Assembly (NCBI GenBank): GCA_905233415.1
Contig: CAJOEX010000002.1
Coordinates: 26,801-90,800, forward strand
Source: Paludibacteraceae bacterium
Lineage (GTDB): Bacteria > Bacteroidota > Bacteroidia > Bacteroidales > Paludibacteraceae
DNA length: 64,000 nucleotides
Direction: 5' to 3'
Shown: one piece after another, positions 16,500 through 25,596 of the stretch
Position numbering within the stretch: the stretch's first letter is position 1
Layout: the number at the start of each line of letters is the position of its first letter
Program-made: the position numbers and the translations under genes
The notes under the pieces: generated by a model
Seen by the model: only the letters and a program-made list of their open reading frames with translations
What the model was told of the DNA's origin: nothing
The model's database searches: none

Positions 16500-18176
16500 T
16501 TATTGTTTGCGTTTATTTTTATTTCCGATGGGGCGATTGATAGGGTCTTTCGCCTGTTTTGCATCTTTTTTATTATCAGTAGTCTTCTCCTTTTCTTCTT
16601 CGGTCGCACTAATCGGTGCACCTACAGGTTTAATGGTACGTTGCGGACGGTCAAACACATCTCCGGGTTTAAGCGGACGCTCATTGGTAGCCCAAAAGAA
16701 AGCTGACAATTTGTCCTGTCCGGCAGGAATCTGATTAAGAGGATACAGCGTACCCGTTGTAGAGGTGGTGAAAAGTACATGGTCCACTTGCTCGTCCTTG
16801 AAATATATCTGGACATAACTGGACTGCGTACGATTCATACCGATGAAATCGCCATTATCCTCATGCGGATAGAAGATTGTTTCAGCATTGCCGCTGACAT
16901 CCACTTGCGACAATTCACCATTATGAATATAAGCGGTCATTTCCTTACCGCTCAATTGGTCAAAGAATTTCGCCGTTTCCTGTTTCACTACCAATGCAGC
17001 GCCTGTACCATGAGCATGGTGCATCACCCCATCTTGCATAAATACCTTGATGAAATCGGCAGAAATCTGATTATTTTCGTTCCATAAAACAGGGTCCTTA
17101 TACAATTCCATAATGGAATCCCGACTATTATAACTCACCGAGTCACACACTGCCTGAAAATCAGACCTGTACAAACGCACATTATGGTGCGCCCGCAATT
17201 GCTTAAACGTGGTGTCCACACCCGATGAATCCGGATAAAAGTAATGTATATCTTCTGTAAACAGCGTATCGGCATGCATATAACCGTAATCTTCTTCCGA
17301 CCAATCAACCATCAAAGCCGAATCGGTTGCAAAACCGCGGCTATTCAGTTCATACAACTCACCATAATTGCCATAAAGTGTAACCCTTTGGACAGTATCT
17401 TTCATCTCCATATTTCCCCAAACTCGGCCATAACCGTTCTGCTTGTCATAAAAAATCGTGTCGCCGGTCATCTGTTTGCCATCACTATGAATGACTTGCG
17501 AACGCTGATATAAAGACGATTGTTCATTTTCCGTATTATACTTTCCCAAAATAGATAGAATCGTTGTTTCTTTTTCATAGACAATTTCAGTAAGTCCGAC
17601 AATATCCGCGATATGACTTTGCGTATTATATTTCAATGTATCCGCTGACAATGTGAAGTTCGCATTCACCAGATTGACCTGTTTACGGAACATTGCCTGA
17701 TTGGTAGGCGGGTGATATTGCCCCCAAACGGAGGTGAGTGTATTAAGGCTGTCTTTTATTGTTCCGCCACTAAAATAATATGCCAAATTGGATTTCCGGT
17801 CATAATTGAGGCTGTCAGTTATCAATACTGTTGAAACATGCACCAAACGAACATTCCGGCGCAGCCGTGCCTTTTTTGTGTTCCCGTCATAATACAGCGC
17901 GTCACCATAGCCGAACAGTGTATCACCTTGCTCGAATCGCACATGACTGAAGGCATGAAGCGAGTTTTGCTTGCTGAAAAAATATGCCGAGTCGCAGTAC
18001 ATCAACGCCGAATCGTGACGGAAAACCACATCACCGCGCAAAATCTGCGCGTCAGGCAAACGCTTTTCGTCAAAGTTCAGGGTGTTTGAGTGTATTAGAT
18101 ACACCTTATCCTGCGCGAACACCATTGTCGCTGCCGCAAGGAAAATCAATATGTTAATACCACGATGCAATATCAA
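16500..18176 (-). CDS. OstA/LptA-like periplasmic protein
   Basis: 558 residues: signal peptide, then repeated beta-strand units characteristic of the OstA/LptA jelly-roll (ILRGDVVFRHDSALMYCDSAYF; RNVRLVH; YGDALYYDG; HIADIVGLTEIVY). The C-terminus is a Lys/Asp-rich disordered tail (EEKEKTTDNKKDAKQ). Bacteroidota carry long OstA-like proteins thought to help carry lipopolysaccharide across the periplasm, with LptA-type folds in tandem. The gene lies 7 nt after the SurA-like gene, matching the classical link of surA with LPS-export factors. Confidence 0.87.
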   Translation of the reverse strand: MILHRGINILIFLAAATMVFAQDKVYLIHSNTLNFDEKRLPDAQILRGDVVFRHDSALMYCDSAYFFSKQNSLHAFSHVRFEQGDTLFGYGDALYYDGNTKKARLRRNVRLVHVSTVLITDSLNYDRKSNLAYYFSGGTIKDSLNTLTSVWGQYHPPTNQAMFRKQVNLVNANFTLSADTLKYNTQSHIADIVGLTEIVYEKETTILSILGKYNTENEQSSLYQRSQVIHSDGKQMTGDTIFYDKQNGYGRVWGNMEMKDTVQRVTLYGNYGELYELNSRGFATDSALMVDWSEEDYGYMHADTLFTEDIHYFYPDSSGVDTTFKQLRAHHNVRLYRSDFQAVCDSVSYNSRDSIMELYKDPVLWNENNQISADFIKVFMQDGVMHHAHGTGAALVVKQETAKFFDQLSGKEMTAYIHNGELSQVDVSGNAETIFYPHEDNGDFIGMNRTQSSYVQIYFKDEQVDHVLFTTSTTGTLYPLNQIPAGQDKLSAFFWATNERPLKPGDVFDRPQRTIKPVGAPISATEEEKEKTTDNKKDAKQAKDPINRPIGNKNKRKQ

Positions 18177-18183
18177 CTGTCAA

Positions 18184-19536
18184 TTAATCATGAATCCACC
18201 CTGGGTACTCAAAATCACAACCTTTCCATTTGTCATCAATATGGATATAGGTTTCTTGCTGTTTCTTCAAAATCCATTCATGGATATGTTCACCTGCCAG
18301 CCGCTCCTCCAACAAGCCTTTGATTACTTGGAAATCGTCTATCAGGTTCGCTTTGTGGACATCCGTTTTGCTTTTGAGTTTGACAATCGCACATACTTCT
18401 TTGTTTTTCATCGGGTCCATCATAATGAACGGCTCTGAAATATCTCCGACAGACATTGCGTAAATCTGCTTGGCTATCTCCGGTGGCAGGTCTTGGAACT
18501 CAAACTTGCTACTTCCTGTATTCATGTTGGTCATCAAACCGGCACTAAGGGCAGTGTTTTTATCTTGCGAGAACTTAATCACAGCCTGTTCAAACGTCAT
18601 GGATGCACTATCCTGAATAAGGGAGCGGATACTATCCAGTTTCTCCAACGATTTCACTTTATCGGCAGCTGAAATACGTGGCCGGAGCAGGATATGCCGA
18701 CAATTGATACGGTCGCCTTTCTTCTCAATCAACTGAATGATGTGATAGCCGTATTCGGTTTGCACAATGCGGGAAACACGCTTCGGGTCATTCAGGTTGA
18801 ACGCCACATCTGCGAATTCCGTCACCAGTTGTCCTTTGCCTACGAAACCTAATTCGCCACCACGTTTGGCACTTTCCGTATCTTCCGAATACAGTCTTGC
18901 TAACATTGAGAAATCCGCCTTTCCGCTGGTAACTCGGTCTGTAAATTCCCGCAATTGGCTCTTTATGCGCTCTGTTTCTTCCGGCGGAACAATCGGTTCG
19001 AAACTAATCACCTGCACCTCCACTTGTGCCGGAACAACGGGTATGGAGTCGGCAGGCAAAGTGGCATAGAACCGCCTGATTTCAGCTGGTGTCGGCTTGA
19101 TGTTGGATGTCAGTTTGGATTGCATCTGCTGAATTACCATCTGATTACGGATATTACTCATCATTTCCTCGCGAATCTCACTTGCGGTTTTACGAAAATA
19201 CTCTTCCATCTTCTCCTTGGAACCGATTTGCGAAATGTAATAATCCATCCGCATATCCACTTGGTGACTGACAGTCGATTCACTCACTTCAATCGAATCC
19301 AGTTCTGCTTGGTGAAGAAATAATTTCTGAATAGCCAATTGTTCCGGTATATAGCAATACGGATCACCGGTAATCTGCTGTCCTTCATATTGGGCACGAA
19401 GGCGTTCCTCCTCCACTTCACTACGCAGAATCGCCTCATCACCGACAATCCAAATCACCTCGTCGATGATATTGTCCGCCATAACCGGCAAACCTACCGT
19501 CAGCAGGACCAATGTAAAAAACTTACTTATTTTCAT
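18184..19536 (-). CDS. surA: SurA-like periplasmic peptidyl-prolyl isomerase
   Basis: 450 residues, similar to SurA. Signal peptide (LVLLTVGLPVMA), N-terminal chaperone module (IIDEVIWIVGDEAILRSEVE), a first parvulin domain (about 170-270: VEVQVISFEP, FSMLARLYSEDTESAKRGGELGFVGKGQLV) and a second (about 280-380: INCRHILLRPRIS), then a C-terminal helix. It assists folding of outer-membrane proteins. It overlaps the upstream parvulin-like lipoprotein gene by 14 nt, indicating translational coupling. Confidence 0.92.
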   Translation of the reverse strand: MKISKFFTLVLLTVGLPVMADNIIDEVIWIVGDEAILRSEVEEERLRAQYEGQQITGDPYCYIPEQLAIQKLFLHQAELDSIEVSESTVSHQVDMRMDYYISQIGSKEKMEEYFRKTASEIREEMMSNIRNQMVIQQMQSKLTSNIKPTPAEIRRFYATLPADSIPVVPAQVEVQVISFEPIVPPEETERIKSQLREFTDRVTSGKADFSMLARLYSEDTESAKRGGELGFVGKGQLVTEFADVAFNLNDPKRVSRIVQTEYGYHIIQLIEKKGDRINCRHILLRPRISAADKVKSLEKLDSIRSLIQDSASMTFEQAVIKFSQDKNTALSAGLMTNMNTGSSKFEFQDLPPEIAKQIYAMSVGDISEPFIMMDPMKNKEVCAIVKLKSKTDVHKANLIDDFQVIKGLLEERLAGEHIHEWILKKQQETYIHIDDKWKGCDFEYPGWIHD

Positions 19537-20371
19537 AGAATTTCACTTTTTTAAATCGTACTGCATCGTCATAAATCCGACGATGCTCCTCTTGGATATA
19601 GCCAACAGCCCGTTCCCTTAAAATAATCGGTTCAATCTCTGAACGGGCATATTCAACCGGCATCGGGTCACCTGCCTGCCGCAAATCCGTAATTTGCAAC
19701 ACATATGTCGAGACCGAATCAGCCAACAAAATCTGGCGGTTTTGTTTAAGTTGTTTCTGCAGGTCGTTTTTCTCCAGCGGAAGCCACATCAACAACTGGT
19801 TTCCTGTCTTCCAGTCGTCTCTAAACAACTCATAGCCGTTGGCATAGCGATACGCATATTTCTCTATCTTCTCAATGCTTCCGGAATTGATGTTCAGCAT
19901 CTCTTTCTTGATTTTTTCCAGATCAGGTGCTCCGTTCGGAACTATTAGCAACAGCCCCTTCACAATACTTTCTTTCAAAATATACTGGTTCGGATGGGCT
20001 TGATAGAAGGAATCAATATCCGCCTGTGGCACTTTTTTCGACATCCTGTTCAGCAGATATTGTTCGTATGCATGGGCATACAGACTGCGTCGGTAATCCT
20101 CGACAAGGTGGTCTATTTCCTTGCTATCCACGCGGTTACGGGCTTTTTCTGTAATCAGGATTTCCGTTACCCATTGCCTGATAAACGCCTCCGCCACTTC
20201 GGCACTGTCTTCCGGAGATAAACCGGCTGTTACAGCGTCCAACTCTGTGAATTCAAGGAAGTTGCCGTTCACTTCCACAGCGGCCCCGACGTGGTGCTTG
20301 CGATTAAAGAGCGAGCAACTGCTCACCACAACCGCTATAGCCGCCAATACTATTATTTTTGTATATTTCAT
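19523..20371 (-). CDS. Parvulin-like lipoprotein chaperone
   Basis: 282 residues. Lipobox VVSSC (Cys19) and a SurA-like N-terminal fold: VNGNFLEFTELDAVTAGLSPEDS, FIRQWVTEILITEKARN. The region where a parvulin domain should lie (VKGLLLIVPNGAPDLEKIKK) is degenerate, so it probably acts as a membrane-tethered chaperone rather than an active isomerase. It is translationally coupled to the downstream SurA-like gene. An 8-bp repeat array begins immediately upstream of its ATG. Confidence 0.8.
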   Translation of the reverse strand: MKYTKIIVLAAIAVVVSSCSLFNRKHHVGAAVEVNGNFLEFTELDAVTAGLSPEDSAEVAEAFIRQWVTEILITEKARNRVDSKEIDHLVEDYRRSLYAHAYEQYLLNRMSKKVPQADIDSFYQAHPNQYILKESIVKGLLLIVPNGAPDLEKIKKEMLNINSGSIEKIEKYAYRYANGYELFRDDWKTGNQLLMWLPLEKNDLQKQLKQNRQILLADSVSTYVLQITDLRQAGDPMPVEYARSEIEPIILRERAVGYIQEEHRRIYDDAVRFKKVKFYENK

Positions 20372-20419
20372 AATCTTCCAATTTTCAAATTTTCAAATCT
20401 TCAAATCCTCTAATTTTCC
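20372..20419. repeat. Six-unit 8-bp tandem repeat between ribD and the parvulin lipoprotein
   Basis: Consecutive 8-bp units AATCTTCC, AATTTTCA, AATTTTCA, AATCTTCA, AATCCTCT, AATTTTCC. The array touches the ATG of the parvulin-like gene (20371) and contains the stop codon of ribD (20410-20412). Confidence 0.88.
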
Positions 20420-21381
20420 CCTCTCCTCGGCGCCGGTACGCCATCACCGATTGACATAGTTCCCTTTTCCACCTGCACTTCGTCGTAAATACCGCTTTTC
20501 AGTATGGTATTGATTACTTGTGCACCGCCTTCCACTAACACCGAATGGATTCCGCGCCGGGCAAGGTCACTCAAAATAAATTCCCAATCTGTATTCTCAC
20601 TATACACAATGGTTTCCGCCTCGTCCGAAAATATCCGGAAGTCTTTCGGCACCCGATGATGCCTGTCCAATAGTATCCGAATCGGATTACGTCCCGCCCA
20701 TTTGGTGTTGGTCAGTTTCGGATTGTCAAGCAACGCGGTGTTTGTCCCTACCATGATTGCCATATTTTCCGCACGCATCTTGTGAACAAGCATTTTCGTC
20801 AGCGGTGTCGATATTACCAATGGTCCTTCTTCCGATGTCTTTCCATCCGATGGAATCGAACGTTTTCTGTCCAAAAAGCCATCTGCCGTCTCTGCCCATT
20901 TCAAAATCACATACGGCCTGTGGTTTTCGTGCAGGCACAAAAACCGCTTGTTCAACTCCCGACATTCGGCCTCTAATATTCCCGTTACAACTTCTATGCC
21001 ATTCTCCTGCAAACGCTTCACTCCCTGCCCTGCCACTAACGGATTGGGGTCCAACATACCCACTACACAACGCTTCACGCCCTTTTGAACAATCAAATCG
21101 GCACAAGGCGGCGTTTTCCCGAAATGCGAACAAGGCTCCAGACTCACATACAGCGTACTTTCTTTCACCAGCGGTTCATCTTCCGGCTTGACTGACGCAA
21201 AACAATTCACTTCCGCATGAGGACCGCCGTATTGCCGGTGCCAGCCTTCTCCGATAATTTTTGCGTTTTCGCCTTCGCCATACACCAAAACGGCTCCGAC
21301 CATCGGATTGGGGGCAACATAATACGCTCCCAAACGGGCTAATTGCAAACAACGTGAAATATATTTTGCGTATTCCGACAT
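20410..21381 (-). CDS. ribD: Riboflavin biosynthesis deaminase/reductase
   Basis: 323 residues from ATG 21381; the upstream in-frame extension overlaps prmC and its promoter. N-terminal cytidine-deaminase-like zinc domain (GGPHAEVNCFA; LEPCSHFGKTPPCAD) and C-terminal HTP reductase domain (RPYVILKWAETADGF, VEGGAQVINTIL). It catalyses the second and third steps of riboflavin synthesis. The protein stops at GDGVPAPRRGEN, about 20 residues earlier than I expect for the family, and its stop lies in the 8-bp array, so the last strand may be lost. First gene of the minus-strand operon. Confidence 0.93.
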   Translation of the reverse strand: MSEYAKYISRCLQLARLGAYYVAPNPMVGAVLVYGEGENAKIIGEGWHRQYGGPHAEVNCFASVKPEDEPLVKESTLYVSLEPCSHFGKTPPCADLIVQKGVKRCVVGMLDPNPLVAGQGVKRLQENGIEVVTGILEAECRELNKRFLCLHENHRPYVILKWAETADGFLDRKRSIPSDGKTSEEGPLVISTPLTKMLVHKMRAENMAIMVGTNTALLDNPKLTNTKWAGRNPIRILLDRHHRVPKDFRIFSDEAETIVYSENTDWEFILSDLARRGIHSVLVEGGAQVINTILKSGIYDEVQVEKGTMSIGDGVPAPRRGEN

Positions 21382-21396
21382 TTTTTTGTAATTTTG
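21365..21396 (+). promoter_or_regulatory. Sigma-ABfr promoter of prmC, overlapping the ribD start
   Basis: TTTG 21365-21368 and TAATTTTG 21389-21396, spacer 20 nt. The -33 box lies inside ribD codons and the -7 box ends 5 nt before the GTG of prmC, so the transcript should be leaderless or nearly so. Confidence 0.8.
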
Positions 21397-21400
21397 CAGC

Positions 21401-22234
21401 GTGAATCCGACAATCAACTATATAATCTCCGAATTAGACGGCATTTACTCCCATGAGGAAGCCCGTGAAATGGCCTTTTGGGTCGTCGAGGAAACGACCG
21501 GATTGTCACGCGCTGCCATTTCAGCCCGCAAAGATACACAAAATATTTCGAATATCGAAATTATTTTGAAAAGATTACGCAAAAAAGAGCCGATTCAGTA
21601 TATTTTTGGTCATACTTTGTGGTACGGACTTGATTTATTGGTCAATACTTGCACTTTAATCCCTCGTCCGGAAACTGCGGAATTAGTGGATTTGATTCTC
21701 CAAACGATGCCCGAAAACGAACCGTTGAACGTTTTGGATATCGGAACCGGAACAGGGGCAATCGCTTTGGCCTTGAAATCCCGCCGTCCTAACTGGTCTG
21801 TTTCTGCCCTTGATTTCTCCCCGTCAATCTTAAGCATTACAGCCGCCAATGCGCAAAGAAACGGCAACCTTCAACTTGACCTCATTCAAATGGATATACT
21901 GGAAAACACACACGACAATTTGGACAATATTGGCAAATTTGACATCGTTGTTTCCAATCCGCCGTACATCTGTGAAAGCGAAAAAACGTCGATGGAATCG
22001 AACGTTTTGGACTACGAACCCGCTTCCGCACTCTTTGTGCCGGACGATGATCCGTTATTATTCTACCGGCGCATTGCCTCACTCAAATCCGGCAAACACC
22101 TTTTCTTTGAAATCAATAGCCGCTTCGGGCTTGAAACCGCACAATTATTGCGGGATTTTGGATATTTTGACGTAAATATTTATCAAGATATGTATGGAAA
22201 GCAAAGATATGTCTCCGGTAGAATTGAAATCTAA
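21401..22234 (+). CDS. prmC: Peptide chain release factor glutamine methyltransferase
   Basis: 277 residues, normal length for PrmC. N-terminal helical domain, then a class I methyltransferase with VLDIGTGTGAIALAL and the signature VSNPPYI. It methylates the GGQ glutamine of release factors. The GTG at 21401 is chosen because it follows the promoter directly and the next Met (residue 24) would remove a conserved helix. The 3' end overlaps recX by 41 nt. Confidence 0.94.
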   Translation: MNPTINYIISELDGIYSHEEAREMAFWVVEETTGLSRAAISARKDTQNISNIEIILKRLRKKEPIQYIFGHTLWYGLDLLVNTCTLIPRPETAELVDLILQTMPENEPLNVLDIGTGTGAIALALKSRRPNWSVSALDFSPSILSITAANAQRNGNLQLDLIQMDILENTHDNLDNIGKFDIVVSNPPYICESEKTSMESNVLDYEPASALFVPDDDPLLFYRRIASLKSGKHLFFEINSRFGLETAQLLRDFGYFDVNIYQDMYGKQRYVSGRIEI

Positions 22235-22679
22235 AGCGGAAGCCTATTGCGCTGCGGCTGAACGTTGCGAATCCGAAGTGCGTTTGAAACTCCGGCAATG
22301 GAATTGCGATGCCAAAAATGCCGATGAAATCGTGGATTTTTTATATTCCAACGACTTTTTGAACGTGGAACGTTACTGTCAGGCTTTTGTGCATGACAAA
22401 CTTATGTTCCAAGCTTGGGGACGCGTCAAAATCGAGTACATGCTTCGCGCCAAGCATTTACCTGCCTATGCCATACAAAATGCACTCAACAAAATCGATA
22501 ATAGCGAGTATTTCCGCATATTGAACCGGTTGATTGCCTCCAAGCAAAAGACTCTTTCAAAAAAAACGACTGATTCTCAAAATATCTTCCACTTTCTGTT
22601 GCAACGAGGCTTCACCGCAGACGAAATCCGTCAAATTGTTCCACGTACGAACGATGACAGGAGGGTCACAGAAGGGTGA
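22194..22679 (+). CDS. recX: Regulatory protein RecX
   Basis: 161 residues. Three-helix repeats typical of RecX: AEAYCAAAERCESEVRLKLRQW, DFLYSNDFLNVERYCQAFVHDKL, W-G-R-V-K-I-E-Y-M-L. RecX limits RecA filament growth. ATG 22209 (residue 6) is an alternative start with less overlap with prmC. The last residues (DDRRVTEG) and stop are encoded by an 11-bp tandem repeat. recA is not in the window. Confidence 0.88.
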   Translation: MESKDMSPVELKSKAEAYCAAAERCESEVRLKLRQWNCDAKNADEIVDFLYSNDFLNVERYCQAFVHDKLMFQAWGRVKIEYMLRAKHLPAYAIQNALNKIDNSEYFRILNRLIASKQKTLSKKTTDSQNIFHFLLQRGFTADEIRQIVPRTNDDRRVTEG

Positions 22680-22691
22680 CAGGAGGGTGAC
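22659..22691. repeat. Three-unit 11-bp tandem repeat over the recX stop
   Basis: AGGAGGGTCAC, AGAAGGGTGAC, AGGAGGGTGAC. The TGA of recX lies in the second unit. The repeats also contain AGGAGG-like purine runs, but no gene starts at a suitable distance. Confidence 0.88.
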
Positions 22692-22736
22692 CGTATGGAA
22701 CAAAGTTGTGATTATTAAGAATAATGGTATTTTTAT

Positions 22737-22767
22737 TTGGATAATTAATGTTTTTTATGTACTTTTG
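22737..22767 (+). promoter_or_regulatory. Sigma-ABfr promoter of the surface-polymer cluster
   Basis: TTTG 22737-22740 and TACTTTTG 22760-22767, spacer 19 nt. The start is predicted about 40 nt before the GTG at 22814. It is the only clear promoter before 27163, so the five genes that follow are probably one transcript. Confidence 0.8.
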
Positions 22768-22813
22768 CACGATTTTTGTTAAGAAATTGTCATAACCCCC
22801 AAATATTACTCCT

Positions 22814-24370
22814 GTGAAAAAGCGTTGGCAATATTTTTTAATTCTTCTAATGGTTTTCTGTTGGACAGGTTGCGAGAAGAGTAACGAGTCGGAAATGGCT
22901 GCCGATGTCGTGAATAATGGTGATGACAGTTCGGATTTCGTGGATAATCAGACTTGGAACACCACTATTAATATTATATGGAGCGGAACAGACGTGACCG
23001 TTTCCGGAACTGCGGACAGCGTGCAGGTCACGACAAATAACGGCTATGTCACCGTCAATTCCTCAGCAAAACATATCGAATATGCAGTCAGCGGTAGCGG
23101 TACGGGACAATTGAGTATATACAGTTCATATAAGTTCAAACTCTCTTTGGAAGGACTTGCGCTGACTTGTCCGAACGGACCTGCAATCAATAGCCAGTCC
23201 AAGAAGACTTGCTATGCCGTACTCGGCGGTGTAAATACGCTGTCTGACGGTTCGTCCTATGAATCTTCAACAGAAGACCGTAAAGCAACATTCTTCAGTG
23301 AGGGACAAATATGTTTCTCCGGTTCGGGCAGTCTTGCCGTAACGGGCAATTACAAACATGCCGTGGCAAGTGATGACTATATCCGTGTATGCGAAGGCAC
23401 TGGCATAATGGATCTTACCTCAAAGGTTAGTGACGGATTGCACGCCAATGACGGAATTATCATCAACGGCGGTACGTTAATCATCAGTGCCGTGGAAGAA
23501 GGAATCCAATGTGATACGAGCAGCGTTGTTATCTCGGGCGGTACATTGGACATCACCAGCACTTCGGACAAGGGCATTCTCGCCTATGCCAATATGGTTA
23601 TCAGCGGCGGCACGATTGCGATTTCCAGCAAGTATAAATGTATCAAGACCCAAAGCAATCTCACCATTTCCGGAGGTTCTATAACTGCCATCGCAACAGG
23701 AGCATCCTCGTCCGGTTGGGGAGGAAATTCATCTTCCGGAACACCGGAAAGCATTGAGGCGAAAGGAACGATTACCATTACCGGCGGGCAAGTATTCGCC
23801 AAAGCTGCCGATGATGCCATCAATGCAGGCGGAGACATGACGATTAGCGGCGGGTATGTGATGGCGTATTCCACAGGCAACGACGGACTGGATGCCAACG
23901 GAAACTTATATATCAAAGGCGGCACCGTATATGCGATTGGAGCTTCTGCGCCGGAAGTGGGTATCGATGCCAATACGGAAGGCGGCTACAGGCTGTATGT
24001 GGAAGGCGGCACAATAGTGGCTATCGGCGGATTGGAGAGCAACTCCAGCCTGTCGCAAAGTTGCTATTCCGCGACGTCTGTCGTCAAAGATACTTGGTAT
24101 GCACTATATAACGGCAACGATGTGGCATTTGTGTTTCAAACACCCGAAGAACTGTCTTCGTCCACATTTGTGGTTTCGACAGGTGGCACAACGAATCTCA
24201 AGTCCGGTGTAAGCACCTTTGGCGGGAAAGCAATTCTGAACGGTTTTGCACTTACCGGTGCAGAAGTTAGTGGCGGTAGTGACGTGTCACTATCCTCCTA
24301 TACCGGCGGTAATTCCGGTGGTGGTCCCGGAGGCGGTGGTCCGGGCGGCGGAGGACCGGGAGGAAGATAA
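22814..24370 (+). CDS. DUF4353 carbohydrate-binding beta-helix lipoprotein
   Basis: 518 residues from GTG 22814 (no better start in frame). Lipobox CWTGC. The body is made of short repeated beta-helix rungs with the pattern I-x-I-S-G-G-x-(I/V)-x-A (DGIIINGGTLIISAVEEGIQC; NMVISGGTIAIS; TITITGGQVFAKAADDAINAGG), matching the DUF4353 family that includes the pectin-binding C. thermocellum protein Cthe_2159. The C-terminus is a Gly/Pro tail (GGGPGGGG repeats). Family members often occur with VTC, DUF4956 and CotH proteins, as seen here downstream and at 50392. It is likely surface-exposed and polymer-binding. Confidence 0.88.
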   Translation: MKKRWQYFLILLMVFCWTGCEKSNESEMAADVVNNGDDSSDFVDNQTWNTTINIIWSGTDVTVSGTADSVQVTTNNGYVTVNSSAKHIEYAVSGSGTGQLSIYSSYKFKLSLEGLALTCPNGPAINSQSKKTCYAVLGGVNTLSDGSSYESSTEDRKATFFSEGQICFSGSGSLAVTGNYKHAVASDDYIRVCEGTGIMDLTSKVSDGLHANDGIIINGGTLIISAVEEGIQCDTSSVVISGGTLDITSTSDKGILAYANMVISGGTIAISSKYKCIKTQSNLTISGGSITAIATGASSSGWGGNSSSGTPESIEAKGTITITGGQVFAKAADDAINAGGDMTISGGYVMAYSTGNDGLDANGNLYIKGGTVYAIGASAPEVGIDANTEGGYRLYVEGGTIVAIGGLESNSSLSQSCYSATSVVKDTWYALYNGNDVAFVFQTPEELSSSTFVVSTGGTTNLKSGVSTFGGKAILNGFALTGAEVSGGSDVSLSSYTGGNSGGGPGGGGPGGGGPGGR

Positions 24371-24392
24371 TAATTAACAATTGATATTTACG

Positions 24393-24818
24393 ATGAAACG
24401 GATTATCATGATAGCTGCTGTGGCAGCAATGGCAGTAAGTATGTCTGCACAAAGTCTGCTGACACCCGAACAGTTGGCAAAGCGCGAAAAGCGCAAGAAC
24501 CTCACCGTCAAAGAATGGAATACGGATGCAAAAGCCAAAACACGGTGGCTTGACCATCTGACCATTTATGACTCGCAAGGCCGCAAAATCGAGGAGATTG
24601 AATATGCAACATACGGTCAGCGGGAACGCGTGACATATGAATACGACGATACAACCGGAAAAGTAATCAAGGAAGTGGTGTATAACGACCGGAACACGGC
24701 TGTCCGTATTCGCAAATACGAGTGGAATGCCGACGGAACAAAAGCCAAACAATACAACTACCTGCCAAACGGGAAATTGTTCTCGGTAAAAGTGTTTGAG
24801 TATATTTTTAATGACTGA
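24393..24818 (+). CDS. Secreted YD-repeat-like protein
   Basis: 141 residues from ATG 24393 (a longer in-frame start adds four residues before the signal peptide). Signal peptide ends at MSAQ. The mature part carries YD/RHS-like short motifs: LTIYDSQGRKIEEIEYATYG, RVTYEYDDTTGKVIKEVVYND, YEWNADGTKAKQYNYLPNGK. Such repeats form extended beta structure. It overlaps the VTC gene by 8 nt. Specific function unknown; it belongs to the surface cluster. Confidence 0.8.
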   Translation: MKRIIMIAAVAAMAVSMSAQSLLTPEQLAKREKRKNLTVKEWNTDAKAKTRWLDHLTIYDSQGRKIEEIEYATYGQRERVTYEYDDTTGKVIKEVVYNDRNTAVRIRKYEWNADGTKAKQYNYLPNGKLFSVKVFEYIFND

Positions 24819-25590
24819 TTTGCCCGCCATATTACAGCAGTTTGACCCTATTTCGCTAGAGGAAATGGAAAGTGTCAAGTTGATGAACAGGATAGACACG
24901 AAGTTTGTAGTGAACCTGAATCAACTTCCGGCAATATTGGAAAAGGCACAAGAAGCGTATTTTGTTCAAGAGACAGCGGGAATCCGTTTGGCGACGTACG
25001 ATACGGTTTACTACGACACCGATGACCTTGATATGTATATCCGGCACCATAACAGGCAGTTGGTCAGACAGAAAATCCGGGTCAGGCAATATGTGGAAAG
25101 CGATTTGACTTTCTTGGAAATCAAGCGCAAAAACAACCGCGGACGGACGAAGAAAAAACGGATAGCGATTGCCGGATTCAATCCGAAAGGAGATGATATA
25201 GGGAAAGGCAAAGAAGAGGTAAAAATCGCCGATTTCATCGAGAAAAAGAGCCGGTACACATGGGATATTATATCACCTCATCTGCGGACTGCGTTCCGCC
25301 GGATAACGCTGGTAAACAAGCAAAAAACGGAACGGCTGACGATAGACCTGAATCTGGAGTGGACCAATCTGCTGAACGGCGCAAAGGTCATGTTCCCGAA
25401 TTTGGTAGTGGTTGAACTGAAACGCGATGGAAATGTAGCTTCACCGATGTTACAGATCATGAATGATGAACGCATCAAACCGCTGAAAATCAGCAAATAC
25501 TGCATCGGCACGGCACTCACAACGCCGAATGTAAAGCAAAACAGGTTCAAAGCCAAGATACATAGAATTGCTAAGTTGTTAAATAGTTAA
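24811..25590 (+). CDS. VTC-domain (polyphosphate polymerase-like) protein
   Basis: 259 residues from ATG 24811 (an alternative ATG lies 15 nt upstream). Single VTC domain, a triphosphate-tunnel-metalloenzyme fold: N-terminal LMNRIDTKFVV, YYDTDDLDMY, basic tunnel residues RQKIRVRQYV and FLEIKRKNNRGRTKKKR, FRRITLVNKQKTERLTIDLN, VVELK. These Arg/Lys/Glu positions match those that bind triphosphate and metal in yeast Vtc4, so the enzyme may make polyphosphate or a related polyanion from ATP. It is followed 6 nt later by DUF4956, its usual partner. Confidence 0.88.
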   Translation: MTDLPAILQQFDPISLEEMESVKLMNRIDTKFVVNLNQLPAILEKAQEAYFVQETAGIRLATYDTVYYDTDDLDMYIRHHNRQLVRQKIRVRQYVESDLTFLEIKRKNNRGRTKKKRIAIAGFNPKGDDIGKGKEEVKIADFIEKKSRYTWDIISPHLRTAFRRITLVNKQKTERLTIDLNLEWTNLLNGAKVMFPNLVVVELKRDGNVASPMLQIMNDERIKPLKISKYCIGTALTTPNVKQNRFKAKIHRIAKLLNS

Positions 25591-25596
25591 ATTGTT

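Noticed and set aside
22638..22653. Second parS-like sequence GTTCCACGTACGAAC
   Set aside because: The central CACGTG is broken to CACGTA and it lies inside recX; not a functional parS by consensus.
22659..22691. AGGAGGGTGA units as ribosome-binding sites
   Set aside because: No start codon at proper distance and Bacteroidota seldom use strong Shine-Dalgarno sites; these are repeat units.
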